53,867 nt of DNA from Peptococcaceae bacterium UBA7185 (GTDB lineage Bacteria > Bacillota > Peptococcia > Peptococcales > Peptococcaceae): NCBI GenBank assembly GCA_002491065.1, contig DKVF01000102.1, positions 1-53,867 on the forward strand, written 5' to 3'. The notes beneath the pieces were generated by a model. That model had not been told where the DNA came from and searched no databases. It saw nothing but the letters and a program-made list of their open reading frames with translations. The translations under genes were made by a program, and so were the position numbers. Numbering within the stretch: the first letter of the stretch is position 1; every line of letters begins with the position of its first letter. Positions 25,493 through 32,926 of this stretch are shown piece by piece.

Positions 25493-26425
25493 ATGCCATC
25501 CAATCCGGTAGTACATTATATCCCACCTAAACTCCCGTTGCGGGAAAAGCGTGTTGGGATTTATTGCCGTGTCAGCACAAATGGTATGGAGCAATTACAA
25601 AGTCTAACCGCACAGATTTCTCACCTTACCAGAATTGTGTCCACTGTTCCACAGTGGTTATTAGTTGATGCGTATATTGATATTGCCTCAAGCAAAACAG
25701 GTTCTTCAAGGAAAGAATTTAATCGATTATTGGAAGACTGCAAATCCAAGGAGATTGATATTGTTATCACGAAGAACATAAGCAGATTTGGCAGAGATAC
25801 AGTCGAAGTACTGGATGCCTTCAATCAGTTAAAAGTTCTTGGCATTCGTGTGATTTTTGAACAAGAAGACCTGGATACGAATAATACAGATGCCGATTTG
25901 ATGGTTTCAATTATTGAATCAATTGCACAGGCTGAAAATGAATCAAGAAGTAAAAATATTCGAATGGGTATTAAATATCGTGCTGCGTCAGGTGCATCAA
26001 AATTGTATGACAGAAAGTGTTATGGCTATAAACACGATGAAGAAGGAAAATTGATCATTGATGAAAAAACATCCCAAAATGTAAAGTTGATCTTTGAACT
26101 ATATCTTGGTGGACAAAGCGTTTTAGGTATCGTTAAGGAACTCGAAAAGAGAAAAATACTCTCGCCTACAGGAAAAGAAAAATGGTGTAAAAGGACCATA
26201 GATGTGATGCTAAGCAATGAAAAATATACTGGTGATGTTAAGCTGATGAAATCTGGAAACAGTGATGTTCAATATTTGTCAGAGGACAATAATCCTGCGA
26301 TTATTTCTAAAGAAGTCTTTGAGGCTGTGCAGGTTGAAAAAAGACGGAGGAGTAATGTGGTGACGGATGATGTAGGAACGCACCGTAGCAGTAAGAGATA
26401 CAGTTCAAAGATGTACAATTTATAA
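25493..26425 (+). CDS. Serine site-specific recombinase, C-terminally truncated
   Basis: Large-serine-recombinase family. The N-terminal resolvase domain reads VGIYCRVSTN (catalytic Ser), SRKEFNRLL and ITKNISRFGRDTVEVLDAF. The recombinase domain includes GYKHDEEGKL and SPTGKEKWCKRTIDVMLSNEKYTG. It stops after SSKRYSSKMYNL at about 310 residues, whereas full-length relatives have some 500-550 with a zinc ribbon and coiled coil. No continuation is visible in any downstream frame. Start ATG 25493 follows GAGGTGA. It is probably the former or partial integrase of the element and may not act alone. Confidence 0.8.
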   Translation: MPSNPVVHYIPPKLPLREKRVGIYCRVSTNGMEQLQSLTAQISHLTRIVSTVPQWLLVDAYIDIASSKTGSSRKEFNRLLEDCKSKEIDIVITKNISRFGRDTVEVLDAFNQLKVLGIRVIFEQEDLDTNNTDADLMVSIIESIAQAENESRSKNIRMGIKYRAASGASKLYDRKCYGYKHDEEGKLIIDEKTSQNVKLIFELYLGGQSVLGIVKELEKRKILSPTGKEKWCKRTIDVMLSNEKYTGDVKLMKSGNSDVQYLSEDNNPAIISKEVFEAVQVEKRRRSNVVTDDVGTHRSSKRYSSKMYNL

Positions 26426-27004
26426 GGGAGTAATTACGATTCCCTGATGCCAAATGTAGATTAAAATTGGATAACAAAAAGAGGTAAAGTGTATTTGCTT
26501 GAATAGATTATTATATAGAAATAGCCTAATCAGAAACACACATGATTGAATAGATGGCATGGTTGTACACTATAAAAAACAGCGGCTTTTGAGTATTTGT
26601 TTACATATTTGGATATAGCCTAAGTATCTCATGTCGAGACCGTAGTTTTGCTAACACATAAATGAGAAAACAGGCTGAAAGTGCCTTGAAATCAAAGGAT
26701 TCCCGTTGCCCGGGTACATGCTATCCAGGGAGACGGGAACTCCTTTTCTCCCTGTAGCAGAACATGTCAATGATGAAGGTTTTAGCTACGATTCTGCTTT
26801 TTCAAGGGGTTGTAGCTATTATTTTGCTTTTTAACGACTTGATCCATAATCTCTTTGAGGCTATACTCAAGGTCTAATACCCTTTCAGGGATTCCCTGGA
26901 TAGCGGTCTTTATTTCTTATTTGAACGGCGAGAGTGTCGGCGTCTTGCGCTATTTTCTGGCGCATCATATCCTAACTTAAATCATATCTGAAGGAGGACA
27001 CTGA
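26426..27004. other. 580-bp region without an intact gene
   Basis: It contains a 40-base GC-rich hairpin at 26700-26739 (TTCCCGT with ACGGGAA, plus inner pairing) and, on the minus strand at 26781-26968, a broken open frame (separate entry). Two similar stretches near 26783 and 26812 (TAGCTAC.., TAGCTAT..) form an imperfect direct repeat. No tRNA and no intact protein gene is visible. A GAAGGAGG ribosome binding site just before 27005 belongs to the next gene. Confidence 0.5.
26781..26968 (-). pseudogene. Broken small ORF of unknown family
   Basis: Minus-strand reading gives MMRQKIAQDADTLAVQIRN and, after a one-base shift near 26,910-26,920, TAIQGIPERVLDLEYSLKE followed by IMDQVVKKQNNS and a stop. 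The two halves read naturally as one charged, helical protein of about 62 residues. I do not recognise the family. Confidence 0.4.
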
Positions 27005-27277
27005 ATGGCAAAACTGGTATCAAAAAAGACAACAACAACTGTTACAGAAGAGGTTGAGATCGTTCCGGCCACACCAGGAGCGGAAAAAGGACATCACTAC
27101 CTGAAAGTCTGCGGGTATGGCACCTACCTTGATGCAGAAGGGGAAAAAGCAGAGAAGCCCCAAATTAATATGAACGCGAAATGGCTGGAAGAGGCTGGAT
27201 TCAATGTCGGAGACCAGATCGATGTGATTGCCAAGGAGAATGAACTTGTAATAAGAAAATTGGTGCTTAAGGCATAA
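27005..27277 (+). CDS. SymE-like protein (type I toxin family)
   Basis: 90 residues. The C-terminal half matches the SymE/AbrB-like fold (INMNAKWLEEAGFNVGDQIDV, then ENELVIRKL). SymE of E. coli is an SOS-induced RNA-degrading or nucleoid-condensing toxin silenced by the antisense RNA SymR and encoded next to restriction genes. Here it likewise adjoins a Vsr/restriction gene pair. The N-terminal 45 residues are Thr/Lys/Glu-rich and specific to this branch. It has a strong ribosome binding site (AAGGAGG). Whether an antisense RNA exists cannot be seen. Confidence 0.75.
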   Translation: MAKLVSKKTTTTVTEEVEIVPATPGAEKGHHYLKVCGYGTYLDAEGEKAEKPQINMNAKWLEEAGFNVGDQIDVIAKENELVIRKLVLKA

Positions 27278-27289
27278 AAGGGTAAATGA

Positions 27290-27319
27290 AAGCCGGGCTG
27301 TTGCTACACAGTCCGGCTT
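27290..27319. terminator. Bidirectional hairpin between symE-like and vsr genes
   Basis: A 10-bp stem (AAGCCGGGCT at 27290-27299, AGTCCGGCTT at 27310-27319, one G-T pair) lies between two convergent genes. The T-run is weak on both sides. Confidence 0.6.
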
Positions 27320-27321
27320 GT

Positions 27322-27762
27322 TTACTCTTCAGGATATTGAATTGAAAGATCAAATATAAGTTCTTTTATAGCTTGAACGCAGCCATCAGAGTCTTTTTTG
27401 ATGTCCTTTCCCCAAAATCGAATAACATGCCAACCGAGGAAATTGAGAGCTTTATTGACTTCTTCATCACGTGCAATATTTCGCTCGATTTTCGGAATCC
27501 AATAATCACCTCTTGGAGAATTGGAGAGCCGTTCCCTTTTAATGTTCCAGTCCTTTCCGTGGAAGAATTCGCTGTCACAGAACACAGCAATTTTGTGCTT
27601 CGTAATGGCTATATCAGGTTTTCCAGGAAGGGCTTTATAGTTTTTCCGATATCTAATGCCTTCAGCCCATAGCCTTTTTCGAAGTAAGACTTCGATGGAT
27701 GTGTCTTTGGAACGGATGTGTTGCATATTTTTCCGGCGTTGTTCGGGTGTTAAGACATCCAC
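27322..27762 (-). CDS. vsr: Very short patch repair endonuclease
   Basis: Vsr-family nuclease that nicks 5' of T:G mismatches arising when 5-methylcytosine deaminates. Family blocks: VLTPEQRRKNMQHIRSKDTSIE at the N-terminus, LPGKPDIAITKHKIAVFCDSEFFHG (catalytic Asp region) and LNFLGWHVIRFWGKDI at the C-terminus. 146 residues. It is encoded 23 bp behind the restriction endonuclease on the same strand, and a C5-cytosine methyltransferase is encoded divergently, so it fits as the mutation-avoidance partner of that methyltransferase. Confidence 0.93.
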   Translation of the reverse strand: MDVLTPEQRRKNMQHIRSKDTSIEVLLRKRLWAEGIRYRKNYKALPGKPDIAITKHKIAVFCDSEFFHGKDWNIKRERLSNSPRGDYWIPKIERNIARDEEVNKALNFLGWHVIRFWGKDIKKDSDGCVQAIKELIFDLSIQYPEE

Positions 27763-27785
27763 ATGATCACCGTCTTTCTTTTTGA

Positions 27786-28871
27786 TCAGAAATCGATCAT
27801 TTCTTTAATTCTCGTAGCAACATCAGTGAATGTTCTGCACTCCATCAATTTATCTACCGCCCATACGGGTTCAAGCATAGGAGAAACAATTGACCCCACT
27901 AACCCCGTATTAAGGGCATCCTTATCCGCGTCTGATATTTTGGATAATGACACAGCAAAGAATTTTCCGTTTAGATCTTCATATCGTAAAGAGTCAAGAG
28001 GCGGGGTCGCCGTACTTGAATACACTTGTATCCACTGAAGAATGGTTTTAATGTGGTCGCCTTCATGAACCCATTGGTACCTTCTGTCTGGGCGGGTTGA
28101 ACGTTTAATGGAAAGAAAACACTGCAAGTTTTTCGATGGTAAAACCTGACCTTTAAAAGCATCAAAAAGAGAATCGAGTTTAGTTGTCGTATTCACATCA
28201 AGCTTTGTAATATCAGTATAGAGGTCGATACCTGTAATGTTTTTGGCCTGCCATATGGCCAAAGCATCAGTATTATCAAACTTAAGTATTACGGAGTCTG
28301 GATTACTGGAAATCAATTCAAACAGTCTACCATAATTAGAGTTTGTAGTATCAGTAATTCTGCTGCTTTGCCTTGCCGGGTAGGCTGAAAGGACTGAGGT
28401 TATGTTGCTAAGCAATAATTGTGTCCAATCATTGTCCGCTGAATTTCTATTGGGCAACTTAACATATACATATACACTATAAGCTGCACTATTGGCTGAA
28501 GCTCTTGCATCCCTATTCAGTTTGGCGAGACAATTCCACGCATAAGCAGCAAATCCATATTCTGTCCACTTGCCATTGCAATTATTAAATGCGGAATCGG
28601 TTGAAGCAGAAATAGTGGGTTCTGGGACTGAAGCAAGGTAGATATTGGCATCGTTCAAATTTGCATTTGCTTTAGTATGTAATGCGTTCAGAAAAGAATC
28701 AAAACTTATTGTTCTTCCAGGGAGTGCGGTACTATAAACGTCATCTAATGTTTCGAGAGTAGGAATTCCTGAGATAAGTTTGTTGTTTTTATCGTAATGC
28801 CGAGTATTGATTATTTTCTTAACTGTTCTGGAAAGAGTGGGTGGCAAGTTAAGCTTTGTAACTGTAGGCAC
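27786..28871 (-). CDS. Predicted Cfr10I/Bse634I-type restriction endonuclease
   Basis: 361 residues. Near the C-terminus LSIKRSTRPDRRYQWVHEG carries the signature of Cfr10I/Bse634I/NgoMIV-like enzymes: S254-x-K256 with E270 fourteen residues later, as for S188, K190 and E204 of Cfr10I. A PD at 191-192 lies 64 residues upstream (about 50-56 in the known enzymes). E104 is a candidate for the extra acidic residue. Cfr10I and Bse634I cut RCCGGY; the specificity here is an inference. Start GTG 28871 follows AAGGAGG. The N-terminal 90 residues have no clear counterpart. It is divergent from the methyltransferase operon and probably cotranscribed with vsr. Confidence 0.72.
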   Translation of the reverse strand: MPTVTKLNLPPTLSRTVKKIINTRHYDKNNKLISGIPTLETLDDVYSTALPGRTISFDSFLNALHTKANANLNDANIYLASVPEPTISASTDSAFNNCNGKWTEYGFAAYAWNCLAKLNRDARASANSAAYSVYVYVKLPNRNSADNDWTQLLLSNITSVLSAYPARQSSRITDTTNSNYGRLFELISSNPDSVILKFDNTDALAIWQAKNITGIDLYTDITKLDVNTTTKLDSLFDAFKGQVLPSKNLQCFLSIKRSTRPDRRYQWVHEGDHIKTILQWIQVYSSTATPPLDSLRYEDLNGKFFAVSLSKISDADKDALNTGLVGSIVSPMLEPVWAVDKLMECRTFTDVATRIKEMIDF

Positions 28872-28903
28872 TGCAAAAACCTCCTTACGTGTTTTGTAAA
28901 TCT

Positions 28904-28932
28904 ATTCTATCACTGGAATTCCCAAATGTACA
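28904..28932 (-). promoter_or_regulatory. Promoter of the restriction endonuclease-vsr operon
   Basis: On the minus strand TGTACA (28927-28932), a 17-bp spacer and TAGAAT (28904-28909), 33 bases before the GTG start. The upstream edge of the -35 box lies six bases from the first 21-bp repeat. Confidence 0.45.
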
Positions 28933-28937
28933 TAGCG

Positions 28938-28981
28938 TTATGCCTCTGGACGAATAAAAATTATGCCCACAGACGAATAAA
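28938..28981. promoter_or_regulatory. Tandem 21-bp operator-like repeats between divergent promoters
   Basis: TTATGCC-TCTG-GACGAATAAA (28938-28958) and TTATGCC-CACA-GACGAATAAA (28961-28981) match at 17 of 21 positions and start 23 bp apart. Each is itself an imperfect palindrome (TTATnCnTC with GAnGnATAA). They fill the space between the leftward restriction promoter and the rightward methyltransferase promoter. This is the expected place for a controller protein that times the two arms; the small HTH protein encoded next is the obvious candidate. Confidence 0.6.
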
Positions 28982-28985
28982 GGCG

Positions 28986-29014
28986 TTGATTTCATTCGCT
29001 CAATGGTATAAAAT
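28986..29014 (+). promoter_or_regulatory. Promoter of the HTH-methyltransferase-defence operon
   Basis: TTGATT (28986-28991), a 17-bp spacer and TAAAAT (29009-29014), starting four bases after the second 21-bp repeat and 44 bp before the HTH start. Confidence 0.5.
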
Positions 29015-29057
29015 AGGATGTGTGATGTTAACATGCCTGATTAGCGAGAGGTGGAAT

Positions 29058-29264
29058 ATGGAGTATATGACAATTCAAGAAGCATCCCAACTCTGGGGCA
29101 TAACCAGTAGGCGGATTCAAGTGCTTTGTTCAGAAGGCCGCCTGGATGGTGCGGTAAAATTCGGAAGGCAGTGGGCTATTCCTGTGAATGCAGAAAAACC
29201 CATTGATGCACGGGTTAAGAGCGGAAAATACATAAAGACTAAAGGAGCAGACGATGCAGAATAA
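29058..29264 (+). CDS. Small helix-turn-helix protein, probable controller of the R-M locus
   Basis: 68 residues with a MerR/excisionase-like winged helix: TIQEASQLWGITSRRIQVLC is the HTH, and AVKFGRQWAIP the wing. Start ATG 29058 follows GAGAGGTGG; the open frame extends further upstream but without a ribosome binding site and across the promoter. The stop overlaps the methyltransferase start by 11 bases, so the two are coupled. It probably binds the 21-bp repeats 77-120 bp upstream and sets the balance of methylation and cutting (inference). Confidence 0.75.
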   Translation: MEYMTIQEASQLWGITSRRIQVLCSEGRLDGAVKFGRQWAIPVNAEKPIDARVKSGKYIKTKGADDAE

Positions 29265-30354
29265 AATTTTTTCCTTCTTTTCTGGATCGGGGTTCTTGGA
29301 TCTCGGATTTGAAATGAATGGCTTTGATATTGAATTTGTAAATGAATTCCATCCCGCATTTATGAATGCATATAAATATTCTCGCGAAAAAATGCAGTTG
29401 CGTAAACCGAAGTATGGATATTTTAATGGGGATATTAATGTCTTTCTTGATGAGCGAAAAGATGAACTGCAAAAATGGATTGCGGACGCCCGTGAAGATG
29501 GCAGCTTGGTTGGTTTTATTGGTGGTCCTCCCTGCCCGGATTTCTCGATTGCTGGAAAGCAAAGAGGAAAAGACGGAGAAAACGGGAAACTGTCTCTTAG
29601 CTACATAAATCTTATCATTGCAATGAAACCAGAGTTCTTTCTTTTTGAGAATGTAAAAGGATTATGGAGAACAAAGAGACATAGAGAGTTTTTTGACGAA
29701 CTTAAGGGAATGTTGAATGCAGCCGGGTATATTACCACAGAGCGTCTTACGAATGCCTTGGAATTTGGAGCACCGCAGGACAGAGACCGCATATTAATGT
29801 TTGGAATCAGGGAAGACATTCTGACGGATAGATATCCTGGAAAAACTATTGATGACTTTCCATGGGAGAAATATCAGAAGTATAAACTGGCTGAATTAAA
29901 AGAATTGCCTTGGCCAAAGACTGATCCTTATAAAGAAGGTAGTGCTACAGAGTGCCCTTCCGGGATACCAGATAATATGACTGTAGAATATTGGTTCCGC
30001 AAGAATGACGTGGAGAATCATCCGAATGCCAAGGATTACTTTACCCCTAAGGCAGGTAAAGCAAAGATGGAAGTAATAGATGAAGGAGATGACAGCAAGA
30101 AGTCTTACAAAAGGCTTCATCGTTGGAGATACTCACCGACAGTAGCATATGGGAACAATGAAGTCCATCTTCATCCCTATAAAACAAGACGTCTTTCCGC
30201 GGCAGAAGCATTGTCGTTGCAAACCTTGCCAAAAGAATTTGTATTACCTCCGGAAATGACATTAACAGATAAATTCAAAACAATTGGGAACGGCGTTCCA
30301 TTCATTTTGTCAAGTGGAATAGCGAAGACGATTAGAGACTTCCTTTCAGCTTAA
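29254..30354 (+). CDS. C5-cytosine DNA methyltransferase
   Basis: 366 residues with the C5-MTase motifs in order: motif I FSFFSGSGFLDLGFE, motif IV GGPPCPDFS (catalytic C94; PCP in place of the more common PCQ), motif VI FENV (132-134), motif VIII APQDRDRILMFG and motif X TIGNGVPF. It presumably protects the sites cut by the divergent Cfr10I-like enzyme, whose relatives pair with C5 methylases, and makes the Vsr nuclease useful. Its stop is 25 bp before the next gene, so the methylase and the ATPase/helicase genes share a transcript. Confidence 0.93.
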   Translation: MQNKIFSFFSGSGFLDLGFEMNGFDIEFVNEFHPAFMNAYKYSREKMQLRKPKYGYFNGDINVFLDERKDELQKWIADAREDGSLVGFIGGPPCPDFSIAGKQRGKDGENGKLSLSYINLIIAMKPEFFLFENVKGLWRTKRHREFFDELKGMLNAAGYITTERLTNALEFGAPQDRDRILMFGIREDILTDRYPGKTIDDFPWEKYQKYKLAELKELPWPKTDPYKEGSATECPSGIPDNMTVEYWFRKNDVENHPNAKDYFTPKAGKAKMEVIDEGDDSKKSYKRLHRWRYSPTVAYGNNEVHLHPYKTRRLSAAEALSLQTLPKEFVLPPEMTLTDKFKTIGNGVPFILSSGIAKTIRDFLSA

Positions 30355-30379
30355 GGATACAGACAGAGGAGGACTGTTT

Positions 30380-32926
30380 ATGTTTTTTGATTTTACTCCT
30401 GATCCCAAGGTGCTTATTGCGTTAACACATACGCCGATGCGCCCGCTTGATGCATTATGTGAGCTTATCGATAACGCGATCGATTCTTTCAACGCTGCTA
30501 AATTCCAAGCTGTTGGTCCTGTTTCTAATCCTATTGTAAGCATTACGCTGCCGAAGAAAAGGCAGCTCGACAATGGGACAGGCGTGCTTCGCGTACAGGA
30601 CAATGGCCCAGGCATGACAGCCGAATCGGCAGAACGTGCCATTAGAGCAGGTTTTTCTGGAAATAACCCTTATGATAGTCTTGGCTTGTTCGGCATGGGG
30701 TTTAATATCTCAACAGGCAAGTTGGGAAACCGAACCACCTTGCTGACCGCCCGGCAGGACGAGGCTAAATATATCAGCACAGTAATTGATCTGGAAAGGA
30801 TTAATAGTACAAAGAATTATCAGCTTGAAGTAGAGGAAACCGTCAAAGCATCCGGTGCGGCTTTTGAAGTTGGTGGTCACGGAACCATTATTGAAGTGAC
30901 TGACTGGTGGCCTAAAGGGAATGATAACAATGGTTTTGTACAGAGACTTGTTCGTTATGGCGGGAACAAGATTCGGGAAGAACTCGGCCGACGGTATGCT
31001 ACTATTTTGCGCGCCGGTGAAATAAAGATCCTTGTCGATGGTGAAAAGTGTGTTCCTTTTGAACACTGCGTATGGGCAGATACACGGTATGTTACAAGAA
31101 AAGGTAAAAAGATTCCCGCTGTAATGCATATAGATCAGGTCCTTGGAGCTGATAAACGGTGTTCAAAATGTACGGCAATCATTTCCCCCGGGGTAGATAA
31201 ATGCCCGCAATGCGGCAATACTACATTCCGTACCATTCAAAAGCGAGTGACGGGCTGGATAGGAATACAGCGGTTTGAAGATAAAACCCGATTTGGCATA
31301 GATTTAATCAGAAACGGCCGGGCGATTCGCACCTTTGAAAAAGATGCCTTTTTCAAGTATGTTGATGATTTTGGTAATGAAGAGTTGGACTATCCTATTG
31401 ACAGTACCATGAATCTTGGGCGAATTGTTGGAGAAATCCATATGGATTTTGTGCCTGTTGATTTCCTAAAACAAGACTTCCAAAGGAGCAGTGCTGAGTG
31501 GCAAGAAGCAATGAGTTTTTTGCGTGGCAATAGTTCTCTCCAGCCTTCGAAAGAAGGCGCTGCGGATAACCACTCTCCTATGTTTCAGTTGTATCAGGGT
31601 TACCGCCGTGTGAAGGATATCGGTCGCGGTGACATGTACATGGGGTATTATGATCCCAAGGAAGATAAGGGAAAACGTATTAGCAAGGATATAATTGAAG
31701 ATTATTATCAAAAGTTCTTGGACCACGTTCCCGGATACTATGATGACACAGAATGGTGGAAACTGGTAGAGGCTGCAGATCAGGAACCTGCACCCAAATA
31801 TGTTTATTGCCCGGAGTGCTCAGCGCAGAACATAGAAGGGGCATCTGAATGCGTTGTCTGTGGCACACCGCTTCAGAGAAAGCAGTGCATAAATGATGCT
31901 TGTAAAAAGATGATTCCAGTTACCGCAAAAGATTGCCCGTTTTGTGGCAGCAGTCAGGTGGTATCGGTAGTCGAACCATGGAATTGTAAAATCTGTGGGA
32001 CAAAGAATATTGGAACGAATGAGATCTGCAGTAAATGCGGTAGCCCGAGAGGCATGGAGAACCCCCTCTCCGAAGGAGAACTGCTGAAGGTATCAGATAA
32101 AATGGATGGCCTGTCAAATGAAGATTTGGTAATCCAGCTTGCGAATGGCGAGAAAACCAAACCTCTGTGGGTTGAAGTTTATGCTACTAAGGGAGCCATG
32201 GTCACGCCTTTGGACAAACACCGTGTGCCTTTGCAGATATTTAAGGTCATCGGAAAACTGACCATGTTTATAGATCTTTCGCATCCGTTATTTACTGAAA
32301 TGGGAATGTCAGCAGAACAGGTTGTTGCATCTGAAACGGCCATGTATCTATATGACGAGTGGAGAAGTCTCGCGGGTAATCCGGAGCACAATCTCAGCGT
32401 CCTTACCTGGGCAATCCTTCAGGCAAATTGGAAGGACGAACTTGATTTGACTCCAGATACCGTTGCAAGAGAAGCACAGGATCTCCTTGATACTATTCTG
32501 CAGCGTTTAAAGGAAACAATGGCAGCAACTGACAGTTCGTACTACTTTGAAGAACTGACAGATACAGAAAAGAAGGTTCTCACTAACAATCTGATAAATA
32601 ATGGCGTAGATCTTACCGAAATTGGGACATTGAAGGAAACCGGAGGCTATCTCACATATGTTCCATATTCGTTTATCATGACAGTATTCAATCAGAATCC
32701 GGATGATTTCTTCGGAGGAAAAGTTTGGAGAACTTCTCTCGTCAGCGGCGGCGAGGAGCTGCTCGGAAAAGAAAACATCGAAGAGTTCAGAAATAAACTG
32801 ATTGGACAGTACAGGAATTATCTTCAGGATCTTATCAGTTATACACAGAATAAGTATACGGATACCATTACCATGAAGAGGGTTAAACTTTCTGTAGAGT
32901 TCTTACAGAGGAGTATGGTGGAATAA
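30380..32926 (+). CDS. MORC/MutL-like GHKL ATPase with zinc ribbons (paraMORC type)
   Basis: 848 residues. The N-terminal GHKL domain is clear: N box ELIDNAIDS (E28, N32), D74-N-G-P-G of box G1, and GLFGMGFN (about 102-109) of box G2, the MORC/Hsp90/MutL order. Zinc-ribbon cysteine pairs follow around residues 260-285 (CSKCT..CPQCG) and again in a row between about 475 and 560 (CPECS, CVVCG, CPFCG, CKICG, CSKCG). The C-terminal third has no recognised domain. Prokaryotic MORC homologues were described earlier in restriction systems with helicases and nucleases; this neighbourhood fits. It probably clamps DNA in an ATP-dependent way and works with the overlapping helicase gene. Confidence 0.85.
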   Translation: MFFDFTPDPKVLIALTHTPMRPLDALCELIDNAIDSFNAAKFQAVGPVSNPIVSITLPKKRQLDNGTGVLRVQDNGPGMTAESAERAIRAGFSGNNPYDSLGLFGMGFNISTGKLGNRTTLLTARQDEAKYISTVIDLERINSTKNYQLEVEETVKASGAAFEVGGHGTIIEVTDWWPKGNDNNGFVQRLVRYGGNKIREELGRRYATILRAGEIKILVDGEKCVPFEHCVWADTRYVTRKGKKIPAVMHIDQVLGADKRCSKCTAIISPGVDKCPQCGNTTFRTIQKRVTGWIGIQRFEDKTRFGIDLIRNGRAIRTFEKDAFFKYVDDFGNEELDYPIDSTMNLGRIVGEIHMDFVPVDFLKQDFQRSSAEWQEAMSFLRGNSSLQPSKEGAADNHSPMFQLYQGYRRVKDIGRGDMYMGYYDPKEDKGKRISKDIIEDYYQKFLDHVPGYYDDTEWWKLVEAADQEPAPKYVYCPECSAQNIEGASECVVCGTPLQRKQCINDACKKMIPVTAKDCPFCGSSQVVSVVEPWNCKICGTKNIGTNEICSKCGSPRGMENPLSEGELLKVSDKMDGLSNEDLVIQLANGEKTKPLWVEVYATKGAMVTPLDKHRVPLQIFKVIGKLTMFIDLSHPLFTEMGMSAEQVVASETAMYLYDEWRSLAGNPEHNLSVLTWAILQANWKDELDLTPDTVAREAQDLLDTILQRLKETMAATDSSYYFEELTDTEKKVLTNNLINNGVDLTEIGTLKETGGYLTYVPYSFIMTVFNQNPDDFFGGKVWRTSLVSGGEELLGKENIEEFRNKLIGQYRNYLQDLISYTQNKYTDTITMKRVKLSVEFLQRSMVE

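Noticed and set aside
26700..26739. Group II intron or integron attC site from the GC-rich hairpin
   Set aside because: No intron-encoded protein, no domain V sequence and no integron core sites are visible nearby.
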